DNA of 64,000 nt from Norana najaformis (taxonomy: Eukaryota > Annelida > Clitellata > Crassiclitellata > Hormogastridae), in assembly GCA_964023275.1 (NCBI GenBank), contig OZ029921.1, positions 13,087,806-13,151,805 of the forward strand. The letters are read 5' to 3'. Below, piece after piece: positions 43,001 to 48,992 of the stretch. Every line of letters begins with the position of its first letter. Position 1 is the stretch's first letter. Made by a program: the position numbers and the translations under genes. The notes under the pieces are model-generated. The model saw only the letters and a list, made by a program, of their open reading frames with translations. It searched no databases and was not told the DNA's origin.

Positions 43001-45369
43001 TGAATGACAACATATACAAATTGAGCACTAAAAACGTGCAGAAATTGTTGCCAGATAGAACCAAACAGAAATTTTAAAAATATTTTCATAACTGAAAGAG
43101 ATACAATTTTTTTAGTATTTAGACCGTTGTCATAAAAACTGAAGAAAATTACAGGAAAAAGGATAAAAGTAAAACAAATTGAACTTATGATATCTCTGTT
43201 GGTTTTTGACATGTAGGCATAAGGTAAGTACCATTCTTTAGCATTTTATCTCCTCTCCCCATTAATCTGTCAAGTTTTTTTGGGAAAATTTGTTTTGGGA
43301 TATCCAAAGTTGCCCCCAACTGTACCCCAAAAATTTGTTATATGTTTACCTTCAAGACAGTCTACATAAAAATTGTAAGTGACAACATATGGTAGTTAGG
43401 CATAAAAAATGTGCAGAAATTGTTGCCAGATAGAACCAAACAGAAATTTTAAAAATATTTTCAAAACTGAAAGATATACAATTTTTTTAGTATTTAGATC
43501 GTTGGGTAAAAACTGAAGAAAATTACAGGAAAAGCCTAAAAGCAAAACTAACTGAACTTGTGATATCTGTGTCAGTGTTTGACATATATACATAAGGTAA
43601 ACACCATTCTTTATCATTTTATCTTCTCTTCTTTTCCAACCTATAATTATATTTCTCAACACAACATTTTCTGGGTAACTGAAAACTGACCCACAATCGC
43701 TGCAGGCATATAGCGGATGCCATTGTCATTAAACTCCATATCAGTGTGCCACTTGTTCACTTCATATTGCCAACAGTCTCGTCTGATCCATCTGACACGT
43801 TTTACTCATCAGAAGAATCACAACTTTCGTTAATATACGACCATTCGTCGATCGATCGGCGAATTTCTTCCTCCGGTAAACAACGCTTCGCCATTTTGGG
43901 ACATTTAAATATCCATTTTTAGCTACATGCTGGCCGATTTAAATGCCCGTTTTGATTAGTTCGTTTTTATATTTTGAGGTGTTTTCCAGGGATTCCGCTG
44001 ATGTAATATGGATTAAAATTATACCTATTTGCCTAAATGACGTAGAATTCTAAAATTATAAGGATTACAAATAAACAAGAGGTTACGATATGACTAGCCC
44101 CCACCTACTACCGATTAGTACCGTGCGGTCGGCTGCCGTTACTACCAATTAGTACCGTGTGGTCGGTAATGAGTTAAACTTCTTGATTTCCCAGTGAGTC
44201 ACTACCACATAGCCTACGATGGTAAACCAGGCTGTCCGCTCTGTCGCACTGAATCACGGTGCCACAGTTCTACAGTTAGTGCTACAGTTAGCTAAGATTA
44301 GACTAAACATGTTGGAAGATGATCCAATTTTCAATACTCGCTCACAAATGGAATGAAAAATTTACTGACTGAAAAACTTCTAAAATCATTAGTGTCATAA
44401 CCTCTGCATATCATAAACACATATCAGAGAACTCTGAAGTTGGGTTTTAGCTACCACAAACATCAAAACTAAACCAAGTTAATTAATATAACATAATGTT
44501 TTAATCAGCACAACATCAAAGCTAAACCAAGATAATTAATATAATATAATGTTTTAATCAGCTTACACTGTTACTGCAGCCCATTTATCCATGGCTCGCC
44601 TCTTTCGTTCCTCTTCTTCATGTATATGTCTGGAAAACAAACAATTATATTAGGCTGAAATTTACATCTCTATTAAACTATGCTCTTAGATAATCAACAA
44701 AATGACAAGTGAGTTATGAGGTAAAAAATTTAAAGAATACCAATTTTTTAGGTCAAATTTAAATATCTGAATTACAGAAGAGCCATTTTTCATTATATTT
44801 CAGCATCAACATTTATAACTGAGAAGAAAGAGACATCTTTTGACCTACTCTTGAACTTTTCCCCAGTGCCGGTGTGCTGCTTGATGACCAGACGGAGTTA
44901 GCACAGATCCATCAGTTGCCACTGCATCACTTCGTGGCATTTTTTGTGGCAAAGAATTCTGATACGGGGAGATAGATGATTCACGTAAAGACTTATCTTG
45001 CTGTGTGGCTGACAGCATCAAAGATGAATCTCTTTTGTCAAGTACCAGTGAAGCACTGTTAGCAAATGTTGACTGATTCTTCCTCATAAGAGGCTTTTCC
45101 TCTGGGACAGGAGAAGGCTTAACAATCTTGACAGTTAGGGGCTTGTGTTCTTTACCAGTTGACTCTCTCCGTCTAGCAGATAAGCGTTCTCCTGTAACTG
45201 CAGAAGTAGGAGTCACTCTGCGCAACGGCCCAGGATGTATAGTAACAGCTGTACCTTCAATTTCAGCATCTTCTGGAGATGAACCTCCGTTGGGGTTTAG
45301 ATTAGTGTGGGGATTCATGTTCATGGACCCCGAAGATGATGTTTGTTTAGCGATTCTTCTTTTATGCCC
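12586..45369 (-). CDS. RHBDF: Inactive rhomboid (iRhom/RHBDF) gene, 15 coding exons
   Basis: Spliced minus-strand gene. Exons run 45369-44849, 44629-44567, 41031-40786, 39179-39044, 34066-33870, 33115-32861, 27863-27752, 26386-26312, 24011-23850, 22439-22351, 21293-21230, 16865-16692, 13853-13753, 13326-13173 and 13005-12586. Every junction has AG/GT borders and matching phase; the sum is 2,769 nt (922 codons plus stop, or 907 from the Met at 45324). The order matches vertebrate iRhoms, which are about 855 residues: disordered cytoplasmic N-terminus with an NWFGVG block and a DPLARG block, TM1 after DDHRPFFTYW, a Cys-rich luminal iRhom homology domain, then the TM2-7 rhomboid core with DLEKLAG, FLPY and DNYAHLIGF. 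Known family role: ER/Golgi pseudoprotease that guides ADAM17 and EGF-family ligands. The catalytic-site block reads GPSG: the iRhom proline is present but a serine is kept. True N-terminus, promoter and poly(A) site are not fixed; orthology to RHBDF1 or RHBDF2 is not assigned. Confidence 0.96.
12994..12996 (-). other. Serine codon at the rhomboid catalytic position (GPSG)
   Basis: TCA codon in the sequence AGPSGSQ, corresponding to the nucleophile of active rhomboids (GxSG). Human iRhoms have alanine here by my recall (GPAG). The iRhom-specific proline directly precedes it. Confidence 0.85.
13173..13326 (-). CDS. RHBDF: iRhom exon 14 (TM2 end, TM3)
   Basis: A 154-nt exon with acceptor tttttag and donor GAG|gtgatt. 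It holds [20 protein letters not shown] and AIFLPYHVE, matching LRDLEKLAG and ASAIFLPYRAEV. In the segment after HAG the oxyanion Asn of active rhomboids is not seen ([11 protein letters not shown]), consistent with an inactive rhomboid. Confidence 0.96.
13753..13853 (-). CDS. RHBDF: iRhom exon 13, entry to rhomboid core (TM2)
   Basis: A 101-nt exon with acceptor cttgtag and donor CTGG|gtgagt. It encodes [11 protein letters not shown], then [16 protein letters not shown], the iRhom counterpart of PDQFYRLWLSLFLHAG. The His of the rhomboid HxxxN-type segment is present. Confidence 0.95.
14040..14225 (-). mobile_element. LINE 3' tail relic in iRhom intron 13... 12 side
   Basis: In the intron between iRhom exons 12 and 13. 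It ends with ggtcaaaacaaatcagtaggc and ttggttccaggtcaagatcc, the same tail as at 7790 and, reversed, at 54594. Confidence 0.6.
14600..15280 (-). mobile_element. Degenerate L1/RTE-type reverse transcriptase fragment
   Basis: In iRhom intron 12. Minus-strand pieces across frames are [16 protein letters not shown] (position of the FADD box, with the Asp pair ruined), [14 protein letters not shown] (usual VDxFTYLGS), [19 protein letters not shown] and [16 protein letters not shown]. This combination marks endonuclease LINEs unlike the CR1/L2 copies elsewhere here. Confidence 0.75.
15830..15902. repeat. Near-perfect 32-bp hairpin
   Basis: Arms 15830-15861 and 15871-15902 are reverse complements with one mismatch, around a 9-bp loop tcagcttgg. 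The arm begins gatcaaaactgtgttaaaag. Location: iRhom intron 12. Possibly a miniature fold-back element. Confidence 0.9.
15905..16691. repeat. Direct 30-bp repeats with kappaB-like cores in iRhom intron 12
   Basis: agtaaataggggaatcccac and the following ctcttgccctag-type end occur at 16234-16263 and 16544-16573 with one mismatch. Each holds GGGGAATCCC (16242-16251 and 16552-16561), which fits the NF-kappaB consensus GGGRNNYYCC. A 109-codon minus ORF at 15940-16269 is not recognised. Confidence 0.75.
16692..16865 (-). CDS. RHBDF: iRhom exon 12, luminal domain
   Basis: A 174-nt, phase-0 exon (58 codons) with acceptor tttgtag and donor CAG|gtcaca. It encodes [18 protein letters not shown] and [13 protein letters not shown], counterparts of GRPCCIG, EITTREYCEF and HGYFHEEATLCSQ. 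This is the last luminal exon before the rhomboid core. Confidence 0.95.
17321..17446 (-). mobile_element. LINE RT fragment
   Basis: In the intron between iRhom exons 11 and 12. Encodes [13 protein letters not shown], then [14 protein letters not shown]; these match [13 protein letters not shown] and SKFADDTKLC of CR1/L2-type RT, with FVDD at the catalytic box. The upstream part of the same open frame (to 17701) is not recognised. Confidence 0.75.
17830..18240 (+). pseudogene. GC-richer relic of a repeat-borne membrane/helical ORF
   Basis: Plus frame reads [20 protein letters not shown] then [16 protein letters not shown], a stop, then [11 protein letters not shown]. The pattern of K.xLAxxKLNxI..xxxKAL.DxxIS.EE(Y/F)..ILxE.EK is one I associate with uncharacterised proteins multiplied in cnidarian and mollusc genomes, usually after a Gly/Ala-rich membrane stretch. 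Here an in-frame stop and the LINE just downstream indicate a relic. Confidence 0.5.
18375..19932 (+). mobile_element. CR1/L2-like LINE, RT to 3' end
   Basis: Largely readable [48 protein letters not shown] and DTGVPQG, then a TAG stop, [14 protein letters not shown], an intact YADD, and [16 protein letters not shown] frameshift precedes [20 protein letters not shown]. It then runs open through [26 protein letters not shown] and [17 protein letters not shown] to the stop at 19882. The 3' end is aagcgctatataagttatc plus an (AAATAC) tail. One nonsense and one frameshift; relatively young. In an iRhom intron, antisense to it. Confidence 0.93.
19933..20511. other. No gene recognised
   Basis: Intronic DNA between two convergent LINE copies; moderately GC-rich to about 20280. 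A short open stretch there was not recognised. Confidence 0.4.
20512..21140 (-). mobile_element. CR1/L2-like LINE 3' part
   Basis: Minus pieces: [40 protein letters not shown] and, after frameshifts, [20 protein letters not shown]. The 3' end reads gaagcgct...gcgctatataagtg with a TAAA tail at 20512-20525. It faces the LINE at 18375-19932 tail to tail and ends about 90 bp from iRhom exon 11. Confidence 0.85.
21230..21293 (-). CDS. RHBDF: iRhom exon 11, luminal domain
   Basis: A 64-nt exon with acceptor tttttag and donor CCG|gtaagt. It encodes [20 protein letters not shown], aligning with the TCEEP...WPDDITKWP block. The first base completes the Arg codon begun in exon 10. Confidence 0.92.
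22351..22439 (-). CDS. RHBDF: iRhom exon 10, luminal domain
   Basis: An 89-nt exon with acceptor gcataaag and donor AAG|gtgtgt. It encodes LTWNTTVGG and [13 protein letters not shown], matching TSGAVCHQDPR in vertebrate iRhoms. NTT is a possible N-glycosylation sequon. Confidence 0.92.
22440..22905. other. iRhom intron between exons 9 and 10, proximal part
   Basis: Nothing recognised apart from a GTCA microsatellite just beyond exon 10 at 22211-22232. Confidence 0.35.
22908..23396 (-). mobile_element. Truncated piggyBac-like element, 5' end
   Basis: Minus ORF from Met at 23147 encodes [20 protein letters not shown], the acidic SDxDSxD type of N-terminus seen in piggyBac transposases, and stays open to the truncation near 22908. 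Upstream sequence to about 23396 is similar to 43895-44170 (shared ttgcctaaatgaYgt core) and ends in gggTTAA. Catalytic DDD domain is missing. Confidence 0.65.
23397..23780 (+). mobile_element. LINE C-terminal and 3' UTR relic
   Basis: Matches 970-1205 around gcactcgatcaatgga and ccaaagctttggaattc (the LWNSLP-type region). It then shares the tttcacttgaagc...ctacagaagtcatcagat end seen at 3400-3490. It abuts iRhom exon 9 by 70 bp. Confidence 0.65.
23850..24011 (-). CDS. RHBDF: iRhom exon 9, luminal cysteine-rich domain
   Basis: A 162-nt, phase-0 exon (54 codons) with donor TCT|gtgagt. It encodes [17 protein letters not shown] near the start, then a [12 protein letters not shown] block and KDCS at the end. 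Cysteine spacing follows the vertebrate iRhom homology domain, whose cysteines are expected to form ER-lumen disulfides. Confidence 0.96.
24012..24906. other. No gene recognised in iRhom intron 8
   Basis: A-rich non-coding DNA, A tracts at 24500-24720; ends at a TGAA microsatellite (24907-24929). Confidence 0.4.
24907..25985 (-). mobile_element. CR1/L2-like LINE, RT to 3' end
   Basis: Reads from [15 protein letters not shown] (near 25950), through a frameshifted [14 protein letters not shown], to [20 protein letters not shown]. After that come [43 protein letters not shown] and, near 25100-25180, [13 protein letters not shown] and [11 protein letters not shown]. The 3' end is a (TTCA)n tail at 24907-24929. 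Several frameshifts. Confidence 0.88.
26312..26386 (-). CDS. RHBDF: iRhom exon 8, start of luminal iRhom homology domain
   Basis: A 75-nt, phase-0 exon with acceptor tttcgtag and donor CAG|gtaggt. It encodes [14 protein letters not shown], matching KYIQQENFWVGPSS of vertebrate iRhoms. Confidence 0.93.
26640..26950 (-). mobile_element. LINE C-terminal relic
   Basis: [20 protein letters not shown] is the terminal (A)G..LWNSLP motif of CR1/L2 ORF2. The rest is decayed; it ends near 26640. In iRhom intron 7. Confidence 0.65.
27100..27750. other. No gene recognised in iRhom intron 7
   Basis: Non-coding by inspection between the LINE relic and exon 7. Confidence 0.35.
27752..27863 (-). CDS. RHBDF: iRhom exon 7 (TM1)
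   Basis: A 112-nt exon with acceptor attcttcag and donor CAG|gttaag. It encodes [20 protein letters not shown], then a short luminal stretch ending TIEGQ. This is the first transmembrane segment and is near-identical in start to vertebrate PYFTYWLTFVHV. Confidence 0.96.
27864..29085. other. No gene recognised in iRhom intron 6
   Basis: Contains a partial internal duplication near 28070-28135 (aaaacagccaatcaa-type units). No conserved protein seen. Confidence 0.4.
29086..32160 (-). mobile_element. Nearly full-length CR1/L2-like LINE ORF2 (endonuclease plus RT)
   Basis: GC-rich island in iRhom intron 6, same strand as the gene. APE endonuclease: [13 protein letters not shown] near 31960, [25 protein letters not shown] and [12 protein letters not shown], so the GDxN and SDH boxes are kept. 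[49 protein letters not shown] (Asp to Asn), [13 protein letters not shown]. The Y-A-D-D box is ruined ([11 protein letters not shown]). Then [32 protein letters not shown] and [15 protein letters not shown], ending FLFRDR at 29163. The 3' end is aaaggcgctttataaat plus a (CATA) tail. Several frameshifts; dead. Confidence 0.94.
32165..32860. repeat. Imperfect fold-back near 32395-32560 in iRhom intron 6
   Basis: atcatcaaagcctcacca and tgattgtctgg recur inverted as ccagacaatc, tggtgaggc and gcatcaaat around 32505-32552. May be a decayed MITE. The remainder is unassigned. Confidence 0.5.
32861..33115 (-). CDS. RHBDF: iRhom exon 6, juxtamembrane cytoplasmic region
   Basis: A 255-nt exon with acceptor ttatatag and donor CACAG|gtgaca. 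It holds [20 protein letters not shown] and ends AEMDDHR, aligning with the juxtamembrane block that ends SFDSHR just before TM1 in vertebrate iRhoms. Phase 2 on both sides. Confidence 0.92.
33116..33869. other. iRhom intron 5
   Basis: 754-bp AT-rich intron between phase-matched exons 5 and 6. Nothing recognised. Confidence 0.5.
33870..34066 (-). CDS. RHBDF: iRhom exon 5
   Basis: A 197-nt exon with acceptor ttctgaaag and donor GG|gtaatt. It encodes an acidic Ser/Pro-rich segment with [15 protein letters not shown], comparable to the DDVFESPP block of vertebrate iRhoms, and ends [10 protein letters not shown]. Phase 0 in, phase 2 out. Confidence 0.88.
34261..34489. repeat. 114-bp tandem duplication
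   Basis: Two copies, 34261-34374 and 34375-34489, starting atatcaaatctaaatttaca and ending gattagccaggg, with few mismatches. Located 200 bp upstream of iRhom exon 5 in the gene's sense direction. Confidence 0.9.
34600..36329. mobile_element. piggyBac-like element with TTAA target duplications
   Basis: TTAA at 34596-34599 and 36330-36333. Terminal inverted repeats: CCCTTTGCATGCCAAAT at the left, and the complement of CTCTTTGCATGCCAGAT at the right. The 1.73-kb interior has no full transposase. A plus frame at 35265-35528 contains a weak Cys/His pattern ([10 protein letters not shown]) that might be a decayed C-terminal Cys-rich region. Two AAT microsatellites (35745-35780, 36046-36089) and a GC-rich coding-like island (35883-36040) lie inside. 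In iRhom intron 4. Confidence 0.82.
35883..36040 (-). pseudogene. GC-rich coding-like island, unrecognised
   Basis: Minus frame from 36038 reads [19 protein letters not shown], then [18 protein letters not shown] and [15 protein letters not shown], with natural codon use in otherwise A/T-only DNA. A related unit [20 protein letters not shown] lies at 35780-35845 on the same strand, with the same GxYxPS start. No clean splice sites. Function unknown; perhaps captured exons or a repeat-protein relic. Confidence 0.5.
36340..37065. other. No recognised gene; one open stretch
   Basis: A minus open frame at 36766-37020 (84 codons; includes [20 protein letters not shown]) was not recognised and does not fit the iRhom phases. 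Confidence 0.35.
37066..37950 (-). mobile_element. CR1/L2-like LINE C-terminal part and 3' end
   Basis: [55 protein letters not shown] and, after frameshifts, [20 protein letters not shown]. The 3' end, read leftward, is attgga ttagatta-type (37066-37100), the same GATTA-tailed family as at 3480 and 23760. Confidence 0.88.
38018..38890. repeat. Tandem array A of a ~370-bp unit (about 2.4 copies)
   Basis: The landmark gaggagataaaatg occurs at 38062, 38431 and 38796 (periods 369 and 365), each preceded by atcaaaaactg-type sequence. Orientation is opposite to the related array at 42803-43670. Lies in iRhom intron 4, 150 bp from exon 4. Confidence 0.92.
39044..39179 (-). CDS. RHBDF: iRhom exon 4
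   Basis: A 136-nt exon with acceptor gttttcag and donor ATG|gtgtgt. It encodes [20 protein letters not shown] followed by a [20 protein letters not shown] stretch, the basic cytoplasmic region typical of invertebrate iRhoms. The exon lies between two inverted ~370-bp repeat arrays. Confidence 0.9.
39180..40785. other. iRhom intron 3
   Basis: 1.6-kb intron with a LINE-like (GATTA) tail at 39386-39402. Otherwise unassigned. Confidence 0.5.
40786..41031 (-). CDS. RHBDF: iRhom exon 3 (NWFGVG and DPLARG blocks)
   Basis: A 246-nt exon with acceptor ttttttcag and donor CACAG|gtttgt. It carries the iRhom signatures [11 protein letters not shown] and YDPLARGHR, counterparts of QWFGVSGDWEG and DPLARGRAF in vertebrate iRhom2. 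Basic and Ser-rich cytoplasmic sequence lies between. Phase 2 on both sides. Confidence 0.94.
41580..42010 (-). mobile_element. LINE C-terminal relic and 3' tail
   Basis: Minus frame: [20 protein letters not shown], a decayed FS.VGP.LWNSLP motif. The 3' end aaaaggcactgtattaaatg precedes a (CATA) tail at 41581-41600. A fainter sister tail lies at 41425-41500. In iRhom intron 2. Confidence 0.7.
42011..42716. other. Unassigned iRhom intron 2 DNA
   Basis: Contains a pyrimidine-rich run rich in CCCCTC at 42420-42515. No gene recognised. Confidence 0.4.
42721..44173 (-). mobile_element. Deleted piggyBac-like element with internal tandem repeats
   Basis: Flanked by TTAA at 42717-42720 and 44174-44177. 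The ends are similar inverted repeats (CCCTTTAACGACCAC and the complement of an end reading CTCATTACCGACCAC), with subterminal GACCGCAC repeats. A minus ORF 43894-43802 (30 codons) starts [20 protein letters not shown] and runs into an acidic CDSSDE, then stop, as in piggyBac N-termini and at 23147. The catalytic domain is replaced by ~375-bp tandem repeats. Non-autonomous. In iRhom intron 2. Confidence 0.8.
42803..43670. repeat. Tandem array B of the ~370-bp unit (about 2.3 copies)
   Basis: Units start TTGAACTT or CTGAACTT at 42803, 43179 and 43552 (periods 376 and 373), with shared cattttatctcctct and gttgccagatagaaccaaac. Inverted relative to 38018-38890 and located inside the TTAA-flanked element. 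Confidence 0.92.
44567..44629 (-). CDS. RHBDF: iRhom exon 2
   Basis: A 63-nt exon with acceptor ttttccag and donor GT|gtaagc. It encodes [20 protein letters not shown], a charged helix leading into the NWFGVG block of the next exon. Both junctions are phase 2 and fit the neighbours exactly. Confidence 0.88.
44849..45369 (-). CDS. RHBDF: iRhom exon 1 as recognised: N-terminal cytoplasmic region
   Basis: Open from an acceptor (tctgctag, AG at 45371-45370) to donor GA|gtaggt. The first in-frame Met is at 45324, with another at 45318; the 15 codons before it ([15 protein letters not shown]) are open, so either an upstream coding exon exists or this part is 5' UTR. The segment is Ser/Pro/Arg-rich and disordered. 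[18 protein letters not shown] resembles the conserved proline-rich N-terminal block of vertebrate iRhoms. It ends in phase 2 at HWGKVQE. Confidence 0.87.
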
Positions 45370-45588
45370 CTAGCAGACACAAAATTTCAAGGCACTATGT
45401 CAAACTGTTCGAAAAATTTATAAATCAAGCAAATCTTTTACTAAAAGTTGGTAGCTTAAGTAGTGTATCAAGGGCAACAGTTTCAGAGTTTAAATCCACA
45501 TCAAAATCTAGAGTTTAGTTGTTCTGATCACATGGGCTATGACATTAGATGCAAATAAACTTGAAGTCAATCTAGTTCTTGTAACAAC

Positions 45589-46534
45589 TAGGGTTGTTAA
45601 TATTGTTTTTTTTCGCAAACCGATTATCGGTTGGAGAAATCCGATTTTAAACCGATTATCGGTTTTTATTGGCCTTCATAGCAATTAGTAAGTTTAATAT
45701 ATTATTACATAATTATAATGCAAGTTACTTTATGTATTACATACTGTAAGTTATGTACGTACATGCAATGCAGTGTCAGTCAACACCGAAATGTTTATTT
45801 TCTACTTATAAATTTAAATTTTAAATGAACATAATTTATACTCTACGTTTATTTAAGAAATCTTCTATTCATTAAACAACATAAATAAAAGTATAAAAAC
45901 ATATTCCTCATAGCACTCATATCGGCAATCTTACAGTATTGTGGTCCAAGGATGCCATTAGCATGTGGGCGTGGCTTCAGCCCTGGCTGCAGCAACTACA
46001 GCCGGCTGTAAAAGGCTCATTCAGCAGGATGTGCAGCTCAGTGAATATGACCACACACCTGTGCAATAATAGTAATAGCCAAGATAGTATGGATGCACGA
46101 TAGGCATATCTCAGATGAGTGCCATTGCCCGGGCTGCAGCAGCCAGTAGAGCAAACATAGTTTTGGAAGATAACCGATGTGCAGTGCATCCTACTGGATA
46201 AACTCGGACGCCCGCTGAGCCCTAGGGCTGCAGCCCCAATGGCGTGCCTGAAGCCACGCCCACATTGTAATGGTAACATTGGACCACGAAATGATTGCTG
46301 CACGGAGCGCTCACAAATTTTGAACAAATGCACCTTCTTATCTACCGACTATATTGGATCAAAACAATCGTAAACACTAACAAATTCATGAATTATTTCT
46401 TTCTGGCATTTCTTATAATTTTCACTACAAAAATGACCAAAAAAATTAATTCGATTATCGTTTTGTAAATAAGAAAACCAATAATCGTTTTCGAAACCGA
46501 TTATCGGATTTCCGATTATCGTTTAACATCCATA
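45589..46534. mobile_element. Non-autonomous hAT transposon with perfect 8-bp duplication
   Basis: GTAACAAC at 45581-45588 and again at 46535-46542. Terminal repeats TAGGGTTGTTAA... and ...TTTAACATCCATA are of hAT type. Subterminal CGATTATCGG motifs repeat at both ends (near 45639, 45652, 46449, 46499, 46514). The middle is a larger imperfect palindrome of GC-rich sequence (about 45940-46010 against 46215-46296, sharing tgtgggcgtggcttca). No transposase. Lies 220 bp upstream of the first recognised iRhom exon. Confidence 0.93.
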
Positions 46535-46542
46535 GTAACAAC

Positions 46543-47152
46543 AAGTACCAACTGGAATATTTCCACAGATTCAAACAATTAGCTTGTTGCTAAGCGACTT
46601 AGTCTTATATGTTTTATGTCTGATGCTGTCTCCTTGCCTGTGCTAACATACACAGTTAAGTCAAAGAAAGGCTGGGTGTCATGTGCATGTGAGAGCCTGT
46701 CAGTGGTGACTCTTCCAGCTATTCAAGCATCATTTTCTTCCTGATAAACTCTAACATCATAAGGCTATCTAAATGCACCCTTCAGAGGTTCTTAAAGGTT
46801 CTGACATATACATGCACACACACGCACACATGCGCACACACACATGCCATACCTCGTTTTACTCTACTGTTACTGGTATACAATTACCATTTACATCATA
46901 TCTTATTTCATTCTTATTGATATGTAATCACTGATTACATAATTGTTTACTGTTACTGACATATAATTACCGTTTATGAAATTCTGACCAAATAAAAGCC
47001 TTAAATTATATAGATAAACACTCCTAAAGAAACTTTAGTTTGCTTCCATATATAAAGTTAATCCCAATCTTCAAACAGAAGCAAGTCACTGCACAACATA
47101 TTACTATGTAGACTATGCATATATGTATGTATGTATCTGGACACCTACCATA
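46543..47152. other. No gene recognised
   Basis: AC microsatellite at 46811-46842 following a LINE-like tail (cagaggttcttaaagg). Confidence 0.4.
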
Positions 47153-47875
47153 TTATCTCGGGTATAGCGCGCACTTTTTTCCAAATAAAATCTGCTTAAA
47201 GTCTGGGTGTGCCTTGAACATAAGAAAAAATTTCTTAGATGTTTTAGGCAAACACTGAACATGCAACACTAATGAAAGCAACATGTCTATGGCTTAAGTA
47301 AGAAATATCAACATTATCACCACTAGTAATGTCATACAATACAATGGATTATTAAATAGCAAAACAAGCAGTCAATTTTTTGAGTAGTAATGACATTAAA
47401 ATTTTGCTTTAAATCTATCGTATAAGACGTACATGCATCATGGAAGACAAAGGCCTCTAACGTGGCACAGCGAATTTCACATCGGCAGCCACTTAATCAT
47501 TATTATTAGCAACCTGTGATGGTGAAAACGAAAAGCATAATAAATTCAACATCCGAGAACGATTCGAGCAGATTTCAATGGGCCCAAAGCACTCGTTGAC
47601 ACTGAAAACTTTGTCGAACACAATGAATTATGACAGCCGCCATTTTGTTTTCTTTCATTAAGCTCAGACTAGTTCACTTACATCTACTTGCAGGGCTGAC
47701 TAGGGCTAGTCCAGGCATATTGTGCTAAGACTGCGTCGTGTATACCGAACTAATTCGCTAATCAGGCGTGAGTCAAACTTAGTCTGGGACTAGCAGTTAC
47801 ACTGTGCATTATACATAGGTACTAATTTTATATTATGAAAAATTTTGCAACTCGTGCGCACTATACCCGAGATAA
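47153..47875. mobile_element. TA-flanked non-autonomous DNA transposon
   Basis: Terminal inverted repeats TTATCTCGGGTATAGCGCGC at 47153 and its near-perfect complement ending at 47875, flanked by TA at 47151-47152 and 47876-47877. TA duplication suggests a Tc1/mariner-superfamily MITE. No ORF. Holds a YY1-like complement of AAAATGGCGGC near 47638-47648. Confidence 0.85.
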
Positions 47876-47879
47876 TACG

Positions 47880-48990
47880 TTAATATAGTGCCTTTTAAGT
47901 ACCTCACAAAATTGCTTCCTCTGCTAGTCTAAGTTGTGTTAAAGGTTAAGGTTCATTAAGAACAAAAATTTCATCTGCAAGAAAATAATACTCACATAGC
48001 TAGAATTTGTCACCACTGGCAGTTCTTGCACAAACCCAGAGCCCAACCAAAAAAGCCCCATACAGAGTTCCTGGTCTACATTTAGACTGGCACCAAGCAT
48101 GATGAATAACAACAGCCAAATGAAGTTCACAGCATATGGCTATGCTCACTGTCCAGCACTCCCTTGCAAGTGGTAGTATCCTTCAAGCCACCATGTTCGT
48201 GCATGACAGGCACTTGTCAGCAGCTCACTAATCACTCATGGAACCTTTCTGCCATAGGTTGTCAACATCGATCCAAGGACCCCAACTCGCTGCTGCATCA
48301 CAAAATCTGATATTTCCTGGCAGCAGACAGCATACGTAAATCTTCATTCAATACAGTCCAAACAAGAACCAAGCCACCTGGCTGGCCACCACCAAAGTGG
48401 TGACTGGGCTCCAATGATGTGCAACCAAACAGCATCCAAAATGCATGAAATCCTCAGCAAATCTAAGAAATAGCTCAGAAACACCGATTCACACACAGCA
48501 GAAGTCCAAACAGGACTGTTCGTTGTAAGGGGGTGCATCATCAAATTTTTCTCACAAATGTCAGTTGTAAAGAAAGCCTCAGGTAGGCCCAATCACAGTG
48601 TGTAACTACGCAGAGGGAAATACCATACTTACCAGCACCTTTCACAGGTTCCTACAAATGATTAGATACATACTATACACAATTATTGCACTATTCACAA
48701 TTATTGCATAGGTATTTAGGCCAACAGTCAAGCCCTTTCACAATGTACCTAGTGTGTAAATGAAAAACTACCAGATAACAAGTTAGAGATGGAAGTTACG
48801 TTTCTTACAACAGTTTTTTTTCACTTGCACATGATGATGATGCTCATTCTTGTCTCCTTCAATTTAGTGCTCTCAGATATCTCAACAAACAGACCTGCTG
48901 AGGATTTCATGCATCATTCAAGCTCCAATTATTAAACTCTACACAGAGCAAAATCAATATAACAAATTTTAATTGGTTTTCTAAAAATAA
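47880..48990. other. No gene recognised
   Basis: Starts with a LINE-like tail (tagtgccttttaagtacctc). Minus open stretches at 47939-48130 and 48344-48592 were not recognised. Confidence 0.35.
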
Positions 48991-48992
48991 AC

